64,000 nucleotides of DNA from positions 1 through 64,000 of the forward strand of contig JARLHL010000062.1 of the NCBI GenBank assembly GCA_031292275.1, given 5' to 3'. The notes below the pieces were generated by a model, which worked only from the letters and a program-made list of their open reading frames with translations, was not told where the DNA came from and made no database searches. Every line of letters starts with the position of its first letter. Position 1 is the first letter of the stretch. Below are positions 35,326-43,572 of the stretch, piece by piece. The DNA comes from Desulfocapsaceae bacterium. GTDB taxonomy: Bacteria > Desulfobacterota > Desulfobulbia > Desulfobulbales > Desulfocapsaceae. Both the position numbers and the translations under genes were made by a program.

Positions 35326-36648
35326 TCAGAGGGCGAGAGTGGCCAGCCATGCGGTCAGGGAGGCCAACGCGATCTCGGACCTGATCTGGCCCCGCTGCTT
35401 TTTGGGGACCTGAAGGTCGCAGGCCGGAAACAGCCCGAAGTTGACGTTGGAGGGCTGGAAATGCCTGGGGTCGCTTCGGGTCAGATGGCTGACCAGAGCG
35501 CCCATGGCGGTATCCGGGGGCGGGACCACGGCAGGTCTCTTCTGCAGGATCCTGGCGGCGTTGATGCCGGCCAGGATGCCCATGGCAGTCGATTCGACAT
35601 AGCCTTCCACCCCGGAAAGCTGGCCCGCCAGCAGCAGATCCGGCCTGGCCTTCATCTGCAGGCTAGGCTCCAGGACCTCGGGGGCGCAGACGAAGGTGTT
35701 GCGGTGGATGGAACCCATCCGGGCGAATTCGGCATTGACCATCCCAGGGATCAAACGGAAGATCCGCTTTTGGGCGCTGTAGGTCAGTTTGGTCTGGAAT
35801 CCCACCATATTGTAATGGGTACCTGCCAGGTTTTCCTTGCGGAGCTGGACCACCGCATAAGGGTCCCTGCCGGTTCTCGGGTCGGGCAGGCCCACCGGCT
35901 TCATCGGTCCGAAGCGCAGGGTGTTGTCGCCGCGGGCGCACATTACCTCAATGGGCAGACAGCCCTCGAAATAGCGGGCCTCTTCAAACTCCTTTAAGGG
36001 CATATAGTCGCCCTGGCTCAGTTCGGTCACAAAGACCCGGTAAGTCTCCCTATCCATGGGGCAGTTGAGGTAATCGCCCGGTCCCTCGTCATAGCGGGAT
36101 CTCTGGTAAATGATGTTCATGTCCAGCGACTCGGCCAGGACGATGGGGGCGATGGCGTCGTAGAAGGACAGGCCCTCCCGGCCCGTCAGCCGGCTGACGG
36201 ATTCGGCCATCGTCCCGGAGGTCAGGGGACCCGTGGCTAGGATGACCGGGCTGCCTGTCGCTTCCGGCAGTTTGCCGATCTCCTCGCGGACCACCTCAAT
36301 CAGAGGGTGGCCTTCAATTTCCCGGGTGACGGCTGCGGCGAAGAGCTCCCGGTCAACGGCCAGCGCCCGGCCGGCAGGGACTGCCGTGGCTGCTGCGGAT
36401 CGCATGATCAGCGAGTCAAGCCGCCGCATCTCCTCTTTCAGAAGACCCACCGCCGAGGCCGTGTCGCTGGCGCGCAGGGAATTGCTGCAGACCAGTTCGG
36501 CCAGGTTTGCCGACTGGTGGGCCGGGCTGAATTTTTTGGGCTTCATATCGTAGAGGCGTACCCGGCAGTCCCGGTTTGCGGCCTGCCAGGCGGCCTCGCA
36601 GCCGGCCAGGCCGCCGCCGATTATCACTATCTCTTTCTGGTTCATCAT
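35326..36648 (-). CDS. trmFO: Methylenetetrahydrofolate-tRNA-(uracil-5-)-methyltransferase
   Basis: FAD- and folate-dependent enzyme that makes m5U54 in tRNA. The 440 residues begin with the dinucleotide-binding motif VIIGGGLAGCEAA and contain SANLAELVCSNSLRA, FGPMKPVGL, FQTKLTYSAQ and GQLSGVEGYVES, all standard for TrmFO. The start (ATG at 36648 or 36645) overlaps the stop of the upstream lipoprotein gene, so it is translated as part of a mutL-lipoprotein-trmFO transcript. It converges with the primase-helicase-like gene, 54 nt apart. Confidence 0.96.
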   Translation of the reverse strand: MMNQKEIVIIGGGLAGCEAAWQAANRDCRVRLYDMKPKKFSPAHQSANLAELVCSNSLRASDTASAVGLLKEEMRRLDSLIMRSAAATAVPAGRALAVDRELFAAAVTREIEGHPLIEVVREEIGKLPEATGSPVILATGPLTSGTMAESVSRLTGREGLSFYDAIAPIVLAESLDMNIIYQRSRYDEGPGDYLNCPMDRETYRVFVTELSQGDYMPLKEFEEARYFEGCLPIEVMCARGDNTLRFGPMKPVGLPDPRTGRDPYAVVQLRKENLAGTHYNMVGFQTKLTYSAQKRIFRLIPGMVNAEFARMGSIHRNTFVCAPEVLEPSLQMKARPDLLLAGQLSGVEGYVESTAMGILAGINAARILQKRPAVVPPPDTAMGALVSHLTRSDPRHFQPSNVNFGLFPACDLQVPKKQRGQIRSEIALASLTAWLATLAL

Positions 36649-37244
36649 GGACGCTCAATAGAGACCCGGAGCCGTTTCCTGCCCCACTGTTTTGCCTGTT
36701 CAAGGCTTTCAAAATAGAGATCGAGGCGTTCCGGTCCCTTGATGGCACCTCCCCGGTCACTGACTGTCCCCCAGCCGTATCCCGGGATATACATCCGGGT
36801 GCCGAAGGGATAATAGCGGGTGTCGGCAGCGATGGTCCCGTCCTCGGGAAACATATACCAGGGGAAGAGGATGAGGCGTACGGGTATCATATAGGGGCGT
36901 TCGAGGCTGTCCGATGAAAACAGGCCCGCCTGGGGTTCGCGCGGGACTGAGCCGTTGGCCGTTAGCCCTGAGTAGGGTTTGCCCGCATTGCGGCCTTTGG
37001 TCTGGTAGCGATTCCAGAAATCCAGGTGCAGGTAGCTGGGGTTTCCCCGCTCCCAGTCGCCGCAACCGGATTCTCCGCAGTAGGCCGTGGTCTCCATCAT
37101 CTTTCCGCCCGACGGTGTACTGGCGCAGCCTCCGAAGAACAAGGTCGGCAGCAGCAGGAGCAGAAGGAAATGGAGGGACGGACCGAACGATGTATCTTGT
37201 GGTTTTTTGTTATTTTTCTGGTATGTTATGGGCGATAAAACCAT
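36645..37244 (-). CDS. 3D-domain lipoprotein (MltA C-terminal/RlpA-like fold)
   Basis: A 199-residue exported lipoprotein: hydrophobic segment LLLLLLPTLFFGGCAS with the lipobox Cys near residue 40, then a 3D domain with TAYCGESGCG, GTIAADTRYYPFGTRMYIPG and the double-psi-barrel Asp motif VSDRGGAIKGPERLDLYF. It is probably envelope-bound and acts on or binds peptidoglycan. GAGGAG is 8 nt before the ATG at 37244 and lies inside the end of mutL, which overlaps by 19 nt; the stop overlaps trmFO. Confidence 0.86.
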   Translation of the reverse strand: MVLSPITYQKNNKKPQDTSFGPSLHFLLLLLLPTLFFGGCASTPSGGKMMETTAYCGESGCGDWERGNPSYLHLDFWNRYQTKGRNAGKPYSGLTANGSVPREPQAGLFSSDSLERPYMIPVRLILFPWYMFPEDGTIAADTRYYPFGTRMYIPGYGWGTVSDRGGAIKGPERLDLYFESLEQAKQWGRKRLRVSIERP

Positions 37245-39085
37245 TTTTTGATCTCCTCAGCCTGAAAATATTTAAGGACCGGTCGTCCGTGGGGACAGTG
37301 GGAAAAGAGGTCGGCCCGGGCCATCTGGCTCAGCAGGGCGTCGATTTCTGCTGCCGTCAGCCTGTCGCCTGATCTGACCGCAGCCTTGCAGGCCATATCC
37401 GCAAGGATATCCTCCAGCCGTCCGGCTCCCGCTGTCCTGCTGGTATCGCTGCCGAAGCGCTCCAGCATATCCATGAACAGCCGGGCTGAATCGCACTGTC
37501 CGGCCAGCGCCGGGACGGCGGAGATGATGTGCGTGTTGCCGCCGAACTCTCTGACCGAAAATCCTAGCCGTTCAATCTCTCGAATATTTTTTTCAACCAG
37601 CCGGGACTGGAGCAGGGAGAGCTCCACGGTCACTGGAAAGAGCAGGCTCTGGCTTGTCACCCGCCCCTGCAGAAACTGCCGCCGCAGGCGCTCAAAGAGG
37701 AGCCGCTCATGGGCTGCATGCTGGTCGATGACCACCAGTCTGTCGCCGGACTGGCAGAAGATATAGAGATCGCTGAACTGGCCGATAACGCTCAAACCGT
37801 GCCTTTCCCCGGAAGGGGAATTCGGGGCGGGGAGCGGACTTTGCTCCTCGGGAGCGGGCTCTGCCGCCTGCAGGGGGGATGCGGCAGCAAAATCACCTGC
37901 CCCGGCAAAAGCCTCGGGGGCGGTATACCCCGTGCCGGGCGGTATCGGTGCCGGATAGGGAAGTGGCTGAGGTCCGCCGGCAGCATCCACGGTACGGGGC
38001 AGGCCTGTAACGGCAGGCCGCATCTCCGGCTCTGGCGGCACCGATAAAGCGGTTTTCACCGGCATTGAAAATATCTCCGTCTTAATGGATTTCTGCAGGC
38101 CCTGCACGGCCTGCTGCACGGCCTGGCGGATAAGTTCGTGGATCTCGTGGCTGTTCCTGAAGCGGACCTCGTGCTTGGCGGGATGGACATTGACATCCAC
38201 CTCGTCTGGGGGAAGGCGGAGGTGGAGAAAACCTGCAGGGCCCCCTCCCTTCATCAGGAAACCGCGCAGGCCCTCGGCCGCCGCATGAATCATCATTTTA
38301 TCCTTGATTGTCCGGCCGTTGACAAAGAGCCGAAGGATCGCCGCCGCCGAAATGGTGGCCTCCGGCGGCACCAGAAGGCCATGGACGAAGGGCCTGTCCT
38401 GCCGGACCGGACGGCTGTCCACCTCCATGAAAGGGCCTTTATAACGCATGATTCTGGCCAGGCGGCTTTCGATGGTATCTGCGCCGTCCAGATGCAGGGC
38501 CTCCCGGCCGTCGATCCGGACGATGAAGGTCACGGCGGGGACAGCCAGAGCGTAGTTTTTCACCACCTCTTCGACATGGCCGATCTCGGTCTTGAGTGTC
38601 CGCAGAAACTTGCGCCGGGCCGGGGTATTTCCGAAGAGGCTGCCTACCTCGATCACCGTGCCGCAGGGGCAGCCGGTCTCGTGGACCTTGATGAGCCTGC
38701 CGAAATCGGCGACAACCCGGCTGCCGAGTTCCCTCCCCGCAGGCCGGGAGACGATAACGAGCTTGGCCACAGAGCCGATGGAGGGCAGCGCCTCGCCCCT
38801 GAATCCCAGGGTCGAGATGGAATCCAGGTCGTGGTCGTCGGTGATCTTCGACGTCCCGTGACGCTCCAGGCAGAGCAGGATATCGTCTTCGTCCATGCCC
38901 TCGCCGTTGTCGATGATCCGGATCAGACGGGTGCCGCCTCCTTCAATCTCGACCTCGATCCGGTCCGCGCCGGCGTCAAGGCTGTTTTCCAGCAGCTCTT
39001 TGACCACGGAGGCCGGTCGTTCGACGACTTCACCTGCGGCTATCCGGTTGGAAAGGTGTTCGGGGAGAACGCGGATCTTTGACAT
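37226..39085 (-). CDS. mutL: DNA mismatch repair protein MutL
   Basis: MutL couples mismatch recognition to strand incision. The N-terminal GHKL ATPase is complete: ELLENSLDAGA, DNGEGMDEDD and TLGFRGEALPSI. A Pro-rich linker (about 350-430) joins the C-terminal dimerisation domain, which carries the endonuclease signature DQHAAHERLLFE, so this MutL should nick DNA itself, as in bacteria without MutH. 619 residues is normal. No strong ribosome site precedes the ATG. First gene of a minus-strand group with the lipoprotein and trmFO. Confidence 0.96.
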   Translation of the reverse strand: MSKIRVLPEHLSNRIAAGEVVERPASVVKELLENSLDAGADRIEVEIEGGGTRLIRIIDNGEGMDEDDILLCLERHGTSKITDDHDLDSISTLGFRGEALPSIGSVAKLVIVSRPAGRELGSRVVADFGRLIKVHETGCPCGTVIEVGSLFGNTPARRKFLRTLKTEIGHVEEVVKNYALAVPAVTFIVRIDGREALHLDGADTIESRLARIMRYKGPFMEVDSRPVRQDRPFVHGLLVPPEATISAAAILRLFVNGRTIKDKMMIHAAAEGLRGFLMKGGGPAGFLHLRLPPDEVDVNVHPAKHEVRFRNSHEIHELIRQAVQQAVQGLQKSIKTEIFSMPVKTALSVPPEPEMRPAVTGLPRTVDAAGGPQPLPYPAPIPPGTGYTAPEAFAGAGDFAAASPLQAAEPAPEEQSPLPAPNSPSGERHGLSVIGQFSDLYIFCQSGDRLVVIDQHAAHERLLFERLRRQFLQGRVTSQSLLFPVTVELSLLQSRLVEKNIREIERLGFSVREFGGNTHIISAVPALAGQCDSARLFMDMLERFGSDTSRTAGAGRLEDILADMACKAAVRSGDRLTAAEIDALLSQMARADLFSHCPHGRPVLKYFQAEEIKKWFYRP

Positions 39086-39127
39086 GGCAAAATGGGTGAT
39101 GTTGAGAAAAAAATATGGTTATATACC

Positions 39128-39163
39128 GCCGTACCTGCTGCCGTACCTGCCGCCGTACGCAGG
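39128..39163. repeat. 12-bp imperfect tandem repeat, three units
   Basis: Units GCCGTACCTGCT, GCCGTACCTGCC and GCCGTACGCAGG run head to tail in the 206-nt divergent region between mutL and the Cys-rich gene. The first two differ at one base; the third diverges after GCCGTAC. Confidence 0.7.
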
Positions 39164-39291
39164 ATCATTCTGCTGATTCTACCATGGGATTCATCCTTTG
39201 TCATTCCGAGACGACATCTCCTATCGGTGCAGGCAGGTGGTGGCCTGTCACTGATACGCAACCGGTAAATGTATTTTATGGGAGATGGAAA

Positions 39292-39882
39292 ATGCGAGGA
39301 TCTGCTGTGCTGCCAAACCTCTATACGCTCATCTATGGCGGAAATGTGGAGACGAAGCTGGCAATGGCCCGAAGGCTTTTTTCCCGATATGGCCGGGAGA
39401 TTGAACGGGACCAGCAGATCAGTCCCGGCATCGCGGCCCTCCTGCGGCTGCAGCAGGGGCTGAGCCGGCAGATGCTGACAATGGGTCTGGACGTGATCTG
39501 CTGCCGATGTGCGCAGAAGACGGATGGCGGATGTTGCAGTGAGGCAATTGCCGCGGAGACTGACGTGGCGCAACTCCTTTTGAATATGCTTGCCGGGGTC
39601 CTGGTTGCCTGCCGGCAGCACGATGGCGTCAGTTGTCCCTATCTTGGTGAAAATGGCTGTATCTTCCTCTTTAAGCCTTTGTTTTGCCTTAACTATATCT
39701 GCCCCGACATTGCAGGCAGGAGCCAGGAGGCGGAGCTTGGGATCCTGGAAAGGCTGACCGGAGGCCTGCTGCAGGCCCAGACAGGAATAGAGAGCCTCCT
39801 GCTGGATTTTTTTGCCGGAAGAGCGCCGGAGCTGGGTGAGGAAGGGCTTATCTCCCGCCTCTGCTCCGGGACCTTGCCCTGA
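39292..39882 (+). CDS. Cys-rich protein of unknown function
   Basis: I do not recognise this 196-residue protein. The middle holds many cysteines (ICCRCAQ, GGCCSE, SCPYLGENGC, FCLNYIC), a spacing that could bind zinc or an iron-sulfur cluster in the manner of CxxC-CxxxxxC proteins; no signal peptide is seen. ATG at 39292 has GGAG at 7 nt and is taken over the upstream extension to 39115, which crosses the repeat region. It is divergent from mutL and convergent with the next gene. Confidence 0.65.
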   Translation: MRGSAVLPNLYTLIYGGNVETKLAMARRLFSRYGREIERDQQISPGIAALLRLQQGLSRQMLTMGLDVICCRCAQKTDGGCCSEAIAAETDVAQLLLNMLAGVLVACRQHDGVSCPYLGENGCIFLFKPLFCLNYICPDIAGRSQEAELGILERLTGGLLQAQTGIESLLLDFFAGRAPELGEEGLISRLCSGTLP

Positions 39883-39910
39883 ATGCCCGGCTGATTATCT
39901 GAGGATCCCT

Positions 39911-40531
39911 CTACGGGACCCGCTCTAGGGCACGCGCCTCTCCCAGGGTGTGCAGCGAGGCCGTTGCGGTATACTCCCAGCCGGTCAGGGGGAGAGTGTC
40001 GGGAAGCGGCGGCTGAAGATCAGCCTCCCAGAGTCCGTCTATCTCGTCAATCCGATCGCCTTCCCGGCGGATCAGATGAAACCGGACTGTAGCGGCAGAA
40101 GGCCTGGAGGCCTGCAGGGTGGCAGGGTATTTGCCCTCCAGCATCATCTCCTTCACTTCTGCAGCTTCAGGGACCGAGTCCGGGCCGGATTGGTAGGCCG
40201 TTTCGAGGACCATGATTGGATAAGGAAATGCCCCTTCAATAAAAGTGAAAGGATTTTTCTGGCGGGACTCCGGTGATTCCTTTCCGTCGAGACCTGCAAA
40301 AAGCTGGAGCCCGGAGGGTTGTACCGTGAGACGCTGTTGCTTTACACCGCGTTCTTCTCTTTCCGCCAGGACCTCGCCATTGGAGAAGTCGGTCATGCGA
40401 ACGGTGACGGGGCCGTTCTCGGTCTTCAGCTGCAGTTCAAAGGATCCGAAGAGGCGCCAGGGGGACTGGGCGGCCAGGGCCGGGGTGAAGGAGACCAAAG
40501 AGAAGAGAAGGAGTAACAGTGCAGGTCGCAT
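39911..40531 (-). CDS. Secreted protein of unknown function
   Basis: A 206-residue protein with a clear signal peptide (MRPALLLLLFSLVSFTPALAA). The mature part is predicted mostly beta (SFELQLKTENGPVTVRMTDF, LTVQPSGLQLFAG) without cysteines or recognised motifs; it is likely periplasmic or surface-associated. No strong ribosome site precedes the ATG. Stop codons of this and the Cys-rich gene lie 28 nt apart. Confidence 0.7.
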   Translation of the reverse strand: MRPALLLLLFSLVSFTPALAAQSPWRLFGSFELQLKTENGPVTVRMTDFSNGEVLAEREERGVKQQRLTVQPSGLQLFAGLDGKESPESRQKNPFTFIEGAFPYPIMVLETAYQSGPDSVPEAAEVKEMMLEGKYPATLQASRPSAATVRFHLIRREGDRIDEIDGLWEADLQPPLPDTLPLTGWEYTATASLHTLGEARALERVP

Positions 40532-40658
40532 GGCAAAAAGCGTGTACGGTTAAAGAGGGGGACGTCATCTCGGCATGATCCCGCTGGAGGCTGCCGTCTG
40601 GTCTCCCGATATCCGGAGGAGCGGAGAATTCCGGAAAAAGAGTATGTTATCACGGTTA

Positions 40659-40688
40659 TTGCAGATTATTTTCGTAGATTACTATAAT
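40659..40688 (+). promoter_or_regulatory. Sigma70-type promoter for 2-PGK/PGM operon
   Basis: TTGCAG (40659-40664), an 18-nt spacer, then TATAAT (40683-40688). It implies a leader of about 240 nt (to 40934) that is G+C rich and can fold (for example GACCGG/CCGGTC near 40870-40900). No other credible gene lies in 40532-40934. Confidence 0.5.
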
Positions 40689-40934
40689 ATAGGATAGGCC
40701 GTCTGGCGTCAAGGGGCGCGCTTCAGCGGTGCATCCCTCGGGGCCAATGTCCCGTGCCGTCGGGCCATCGCGGGCTTTTGCAGAGGACAGTGCCCGCTGA
40801 TTGCTGTTCAGCCGCGGCAGAAACAGAGTGCTTTTACCGATCAGGCCTGATATCGCAGACGGTGACGGACCGGACCTTGTCCCCGGTCCCGGCCCTGATC
40901 CGCAGCTGTACGATAAGACACATATTGACAGACC

Positions 40935-42134
40935 ATGGCTAAGACCTTTATTACCGATTCATTGACCGGCAGCTGCATCCCCTTCCTGCGCGGTATTCTG
41001 ATCCGCTCCCTGCAGGACTGCGGATTGCCCTTTGACAAGGCCTTCGAGATCTCCTCCCAGGCCCGGGACGGGCTGACCCAGAAGACCGAGTTTCAATCCC
41101 TGGAATTGCGCGAGATGGTCGTCGACCTGCTGGCCAAAGAGGGGCTGTTCGACATCATTGCCCGCTACTCCGACCGTGCTCTGCCCGCCGAGCCCCTTGC
41201 CGTCATCGAGCGTGACGGGGCGCGGTCCGGTTTTTCCACCAGCGACAACCGCCGTCTGCTCGAATCATGCGGCCTCACCTCCGATGAGTCCCTGCTGGTG
41301 ATCGGCAAACTCAGGGATTCCTTGGCTCAGGAAAACAGGCGTGAGATTTCGGTCAACCTGCTGGGATACCGGATGTATCAGATCCTCAAAAGTGAATTCG
41401 GTCCTCCCTATGATCATGATTATCTGGTCTGGAAACATTTTCAGCAGAGCGGCAGGCCGCTGCTGCTGTTGATCGGCGGGGCCACCGGCAGCGGAAAATC
41501 GACCATTGCCACCGAGATTGCCCACAATCTCGATATCGTCCGGACGCAGTCCACCGACATGCTTCGGGAGGTGATGCGGATCATGATTCCGCAAGGGCTG
41601 CTGCCCATCCTCCATGTGTCGTCCTTCAAGGCCTGGGAGACCTTGCCCCGGGTCAGAAATCTCAAGGGGCCGCCGTCGGATACCCTGCTCATCGACGGTT
41701 ATTCCATGCAGTCCCGGCTGCTTGCGACCAGCTGCGAGGCTGTTATCAACCGGGCCCTGAAAGAACGCGTATCTCTGATCCTGGAGGGGGTGCACGTCGA
41801 GCCCAATCTCCTGCAAAAGATACCTGCCAGTGGTGATGCCGTGGTGGTGATGATTATGCTTGCCGTCATGAAGCAGGAACAGCTGAAGAGACAGATTGTC
41901 GGCAGGGGGGTCCAGGCCCCGGTACGGAGGGCCAAACGTTACCTGAAACATTTTCCGGAGATATGGTCCATCCAGTCCAACCTTCTGGCTGAGGCCGACC
42001 GCTGCCAGGTTCCCATTGTGGTCAATAATAATAAGGAGCTGGCCATCGGCAAGATCATGAAGATCATTGTTGCGGCCCTGAGGAAGGATTTTACCGCCAC
42101 CGCTGAAGACCTCTTTGAGATTCACTCCAGGTGA
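40935..42134 (+). CDS. 2-phosphoglycerate kinase-like protein
   Basis: A 399-residue protein with the two-part plan of archaeal 2-phosphoglycerate kinases: an N-terminal ATP-cone-like region (about 1-95), then a P-loop kinase with Walker A GGATGSGKST (181-190), STDMLREVMR and LILEGVHVEP. The archaeal enzyme phosphorylates 2-phosphoglycerate to 2,3-bisphosphoglycerate. The stop lies 5 nt before the ATG of a phosphoglycerate-mutase homologue, supporting a shared triose-phosphate role. The ATG lacks a clear ribosome site. Confidence 0.82.
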   Translation: MAKTFITDSLTGSCIPFLRGILIRSLQDCGLPFDKAFEISSQARDGLTQKTEFQSLELREMVVDLLAKEGLFDIIARYSDRALPAEPLAVIERDGARSGFSTSDNRRLLESCGLTSDESLLVIGKLRDSLAQENRREISVNLLGYRMYQILKSEFGPPYDHDYLVWKHFQQSGRPLLLLIGGATGSGKSTIATEIAHNLDIVRTQSTDMLREVMRIMIPQGLLPILHVSSFKAWETLPRVRNLKGPPSDTLLIDGYSMQSRLLATSCEAVINRALKERVSLILEGVHVEPNLLQKIPASGDAVVVMIMLAVMKQEQLKRQIVGRGVQAPVRRAKRYLKHFPEIWSIQSNLLAEADRCQVPIVVNNNKELAIGKIMKIIVAALRKDFTATAEDLFEIHSR

Positions 42135-42139
42135 ACGAT

Positions 42140-43420
42140 ATGACATTACATTCTCATAAAGGCCTGATGTTCATCCTCGACGGACTGGGAGACCGTCCCG
42201 TCCCAGAGCTTCGAGGCAGGACGCCCCTCGAGGCCGCCCGCACCCCCTGCATGGATGCACTGCTCACCCGGGGCATGGGGGGGCTTATGGACCCCTTGAG
42301 TCCTGGCGTCCCTGTCGATACCCATACCGGTACGGCCCTGTTGACCGGTGTCTGCCTGAAGGACGCCCGGTTCCTCAGACGCGGCCCCATTGAGGCCGCC
42401 GGTGCAGGGGTCGCCATGCGGAACGGGGATGTGGCCGTTCGCTGCAATTTTGCCACGGTCGAAAAGGGAGGAGACCAGTTCCTGATCAAAAACCGGAGGG
42501 CCGGGCGTCTCGGGGAGAGGGAGGTGGCTGAGCTTGCCATGAGTCTGCAGCAAATCGATCTGGGCGACGGCATTTACGGTTCGGTCCATCCGGCAACCCA
42601 ACACCGGGCTATCCTGCACCTCACCGGCCCCGGGCTGTCAGCGGACATCACCGATTCCGATCCGATGTCGGGGGTCAGTCTCCGGATCCAGAAGGTCCGG
42701 GCCCATGATCCCCACAATATCCGGGCCGTCGCAACGGCCGAGGCGGTCAATCGCTTTCTCGGGATTGCCTGTGCCCGTCTGCCCGATCACCCTTTCAACG
42801 TGGCCCGGAGGAAGGCTGGAGGACTCGAGGCCAACGGGATTATCTGCAGGGGGGCAGGCGAGATCCTGGTGCTGGATAATCTGCTTCACCATCTCAATAT
42901 AAAGGCCGCCATCATTACAGGGGACTGCACCATCGTCGGCCTGGGCCGGCTCCTGCGGCATACCGTCCACACCTCTTCGGGCTTTACCGCCCTGGCCGAT
43001 ACGGATATTAAGGCCAAGATTCAAATGGCGATCGATGCCCTGGATCGGCATGAACTGGTCTTCATCCACCTGAAGGGGCCCGATATCTGCTCCCATGACT
43101 TGAATCCCAGGGGCAAGATGGAGTTCCTGGAGAGATTTGATCAGGCCCTGACCGCTGTTCCTGCCGACGACCTGGTCATCGGTATTACCGGGGATCATTC
43201 CTCGGACAGCAATCAGGGCGACCATTGCGGCGATCCGGTCCCCTCCCTGCTCTCATCTCCGGGAGGGCGCCGGGACCTGTGCCGGGAGTACGGGGAGACC
43301 GCCTGCTGCCAGGGCGGACTGGGCCGGATCAGCGCCAATAGTTTCCTGATCTCCATGCTGGATGCCATGGGCTGTCTGCATAATTATCAGGCGGGGGACA
43401 GCAAATACTATCCGATATGA
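42140..43420 (+). CDS. Archaeal-type (ApgM-like) phosphoglycerate mutase homologue
   Basis: A 426-residue member of the alkaline-phosphatase superfamily, ApgM branch. Metal-site motifs are intact: FILDGLGDRP (Asp14), LKGPDICSHD, GDHSSDS and DHCGDPVPSL; RGPIEAAGAG and RCNFATVE also fit. Where ApgM carries the Ser nucleophile (GSD..H) this protein has DTHTGTALLTG (60-70), so Thr61 is the likely nucleophile and the nearby His is displaced. Activity could be mutase or phosphatase. ATG at 42140 has AGGTGA at 5 nt; a GTG at 42131 overlapping the previous stop is the alternative. Confidence 0.82.
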   Translation: MTLHSHKGLMFILDGLGDRPVPELRGRTPLEAARTPCMDALLTRGMGGLMDPLSPGVPVDTHTGTALLTGVCLKDARFLRRGPIEAAGAGVAMRNGDVAVRCNFATVEKGGDQFLIKNRRAGRLGEREVAELAMSLQQIDLGDGIYGSVHPATQHRAILHLTGPGLSADITDSDPMSGVSLRIQKVRAHDPHNIRAVATAEAVNRFLGIACARLPDHPFNVARRKAGGLEANGIICRGAGEILVLDNLLHHLNIKAAIITGDCTIVGLGRLLRHTVHTSSGFTALADTDIKAKIQMAIDALDRHELVFIHLKGPDICSHDLNPRGKMEFLERFDQALTAVPADDLVIGITGDHSSDSNQGDHCGDPVPSLLSSPGGRRDLCREYGETACCQGGLGRISANSFLISMLDAMGCLHNYQAGDSKYYPI

Positions 43421-43497
43421 AAAAACCTTGACGGCAGCAATTGAAAAAAGCTCCGGACTCTGGTATGTTTCCGCCAGTATTCTGGTGGGGTATGACA

Positions 43498-43525
43498 TTG
43501 TAATTGTTCGTAATCGAATTATAAA
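43498..43525 (+). promoter_or_regulatory. Promoter region of pst operon with direct repeat
   Basis: TTGTAA (43498-43503), a 16-nt spacer, then TATAAA (43520-43525). Two similar 8-mers, ATTGTAAT (43497-43504) and TTCGTAAT (43507-43514), repeat with a 10-bp period where a PhoB-type activator would bind. The sequence is not a good match to the E. coli Pho box. Confidence 0.4.
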
Positions 43526-43572
43526 TTCAAATACATCCGGTAGGGAAATCCTGCTTGATGAGGAGTGGGCCG

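Noticed and set aside
40754-40942. 62-codon frame in the 2-PGK leader
   Set aside because: No ribosome site and shadow-like composition; overlaps the true start out of frame.
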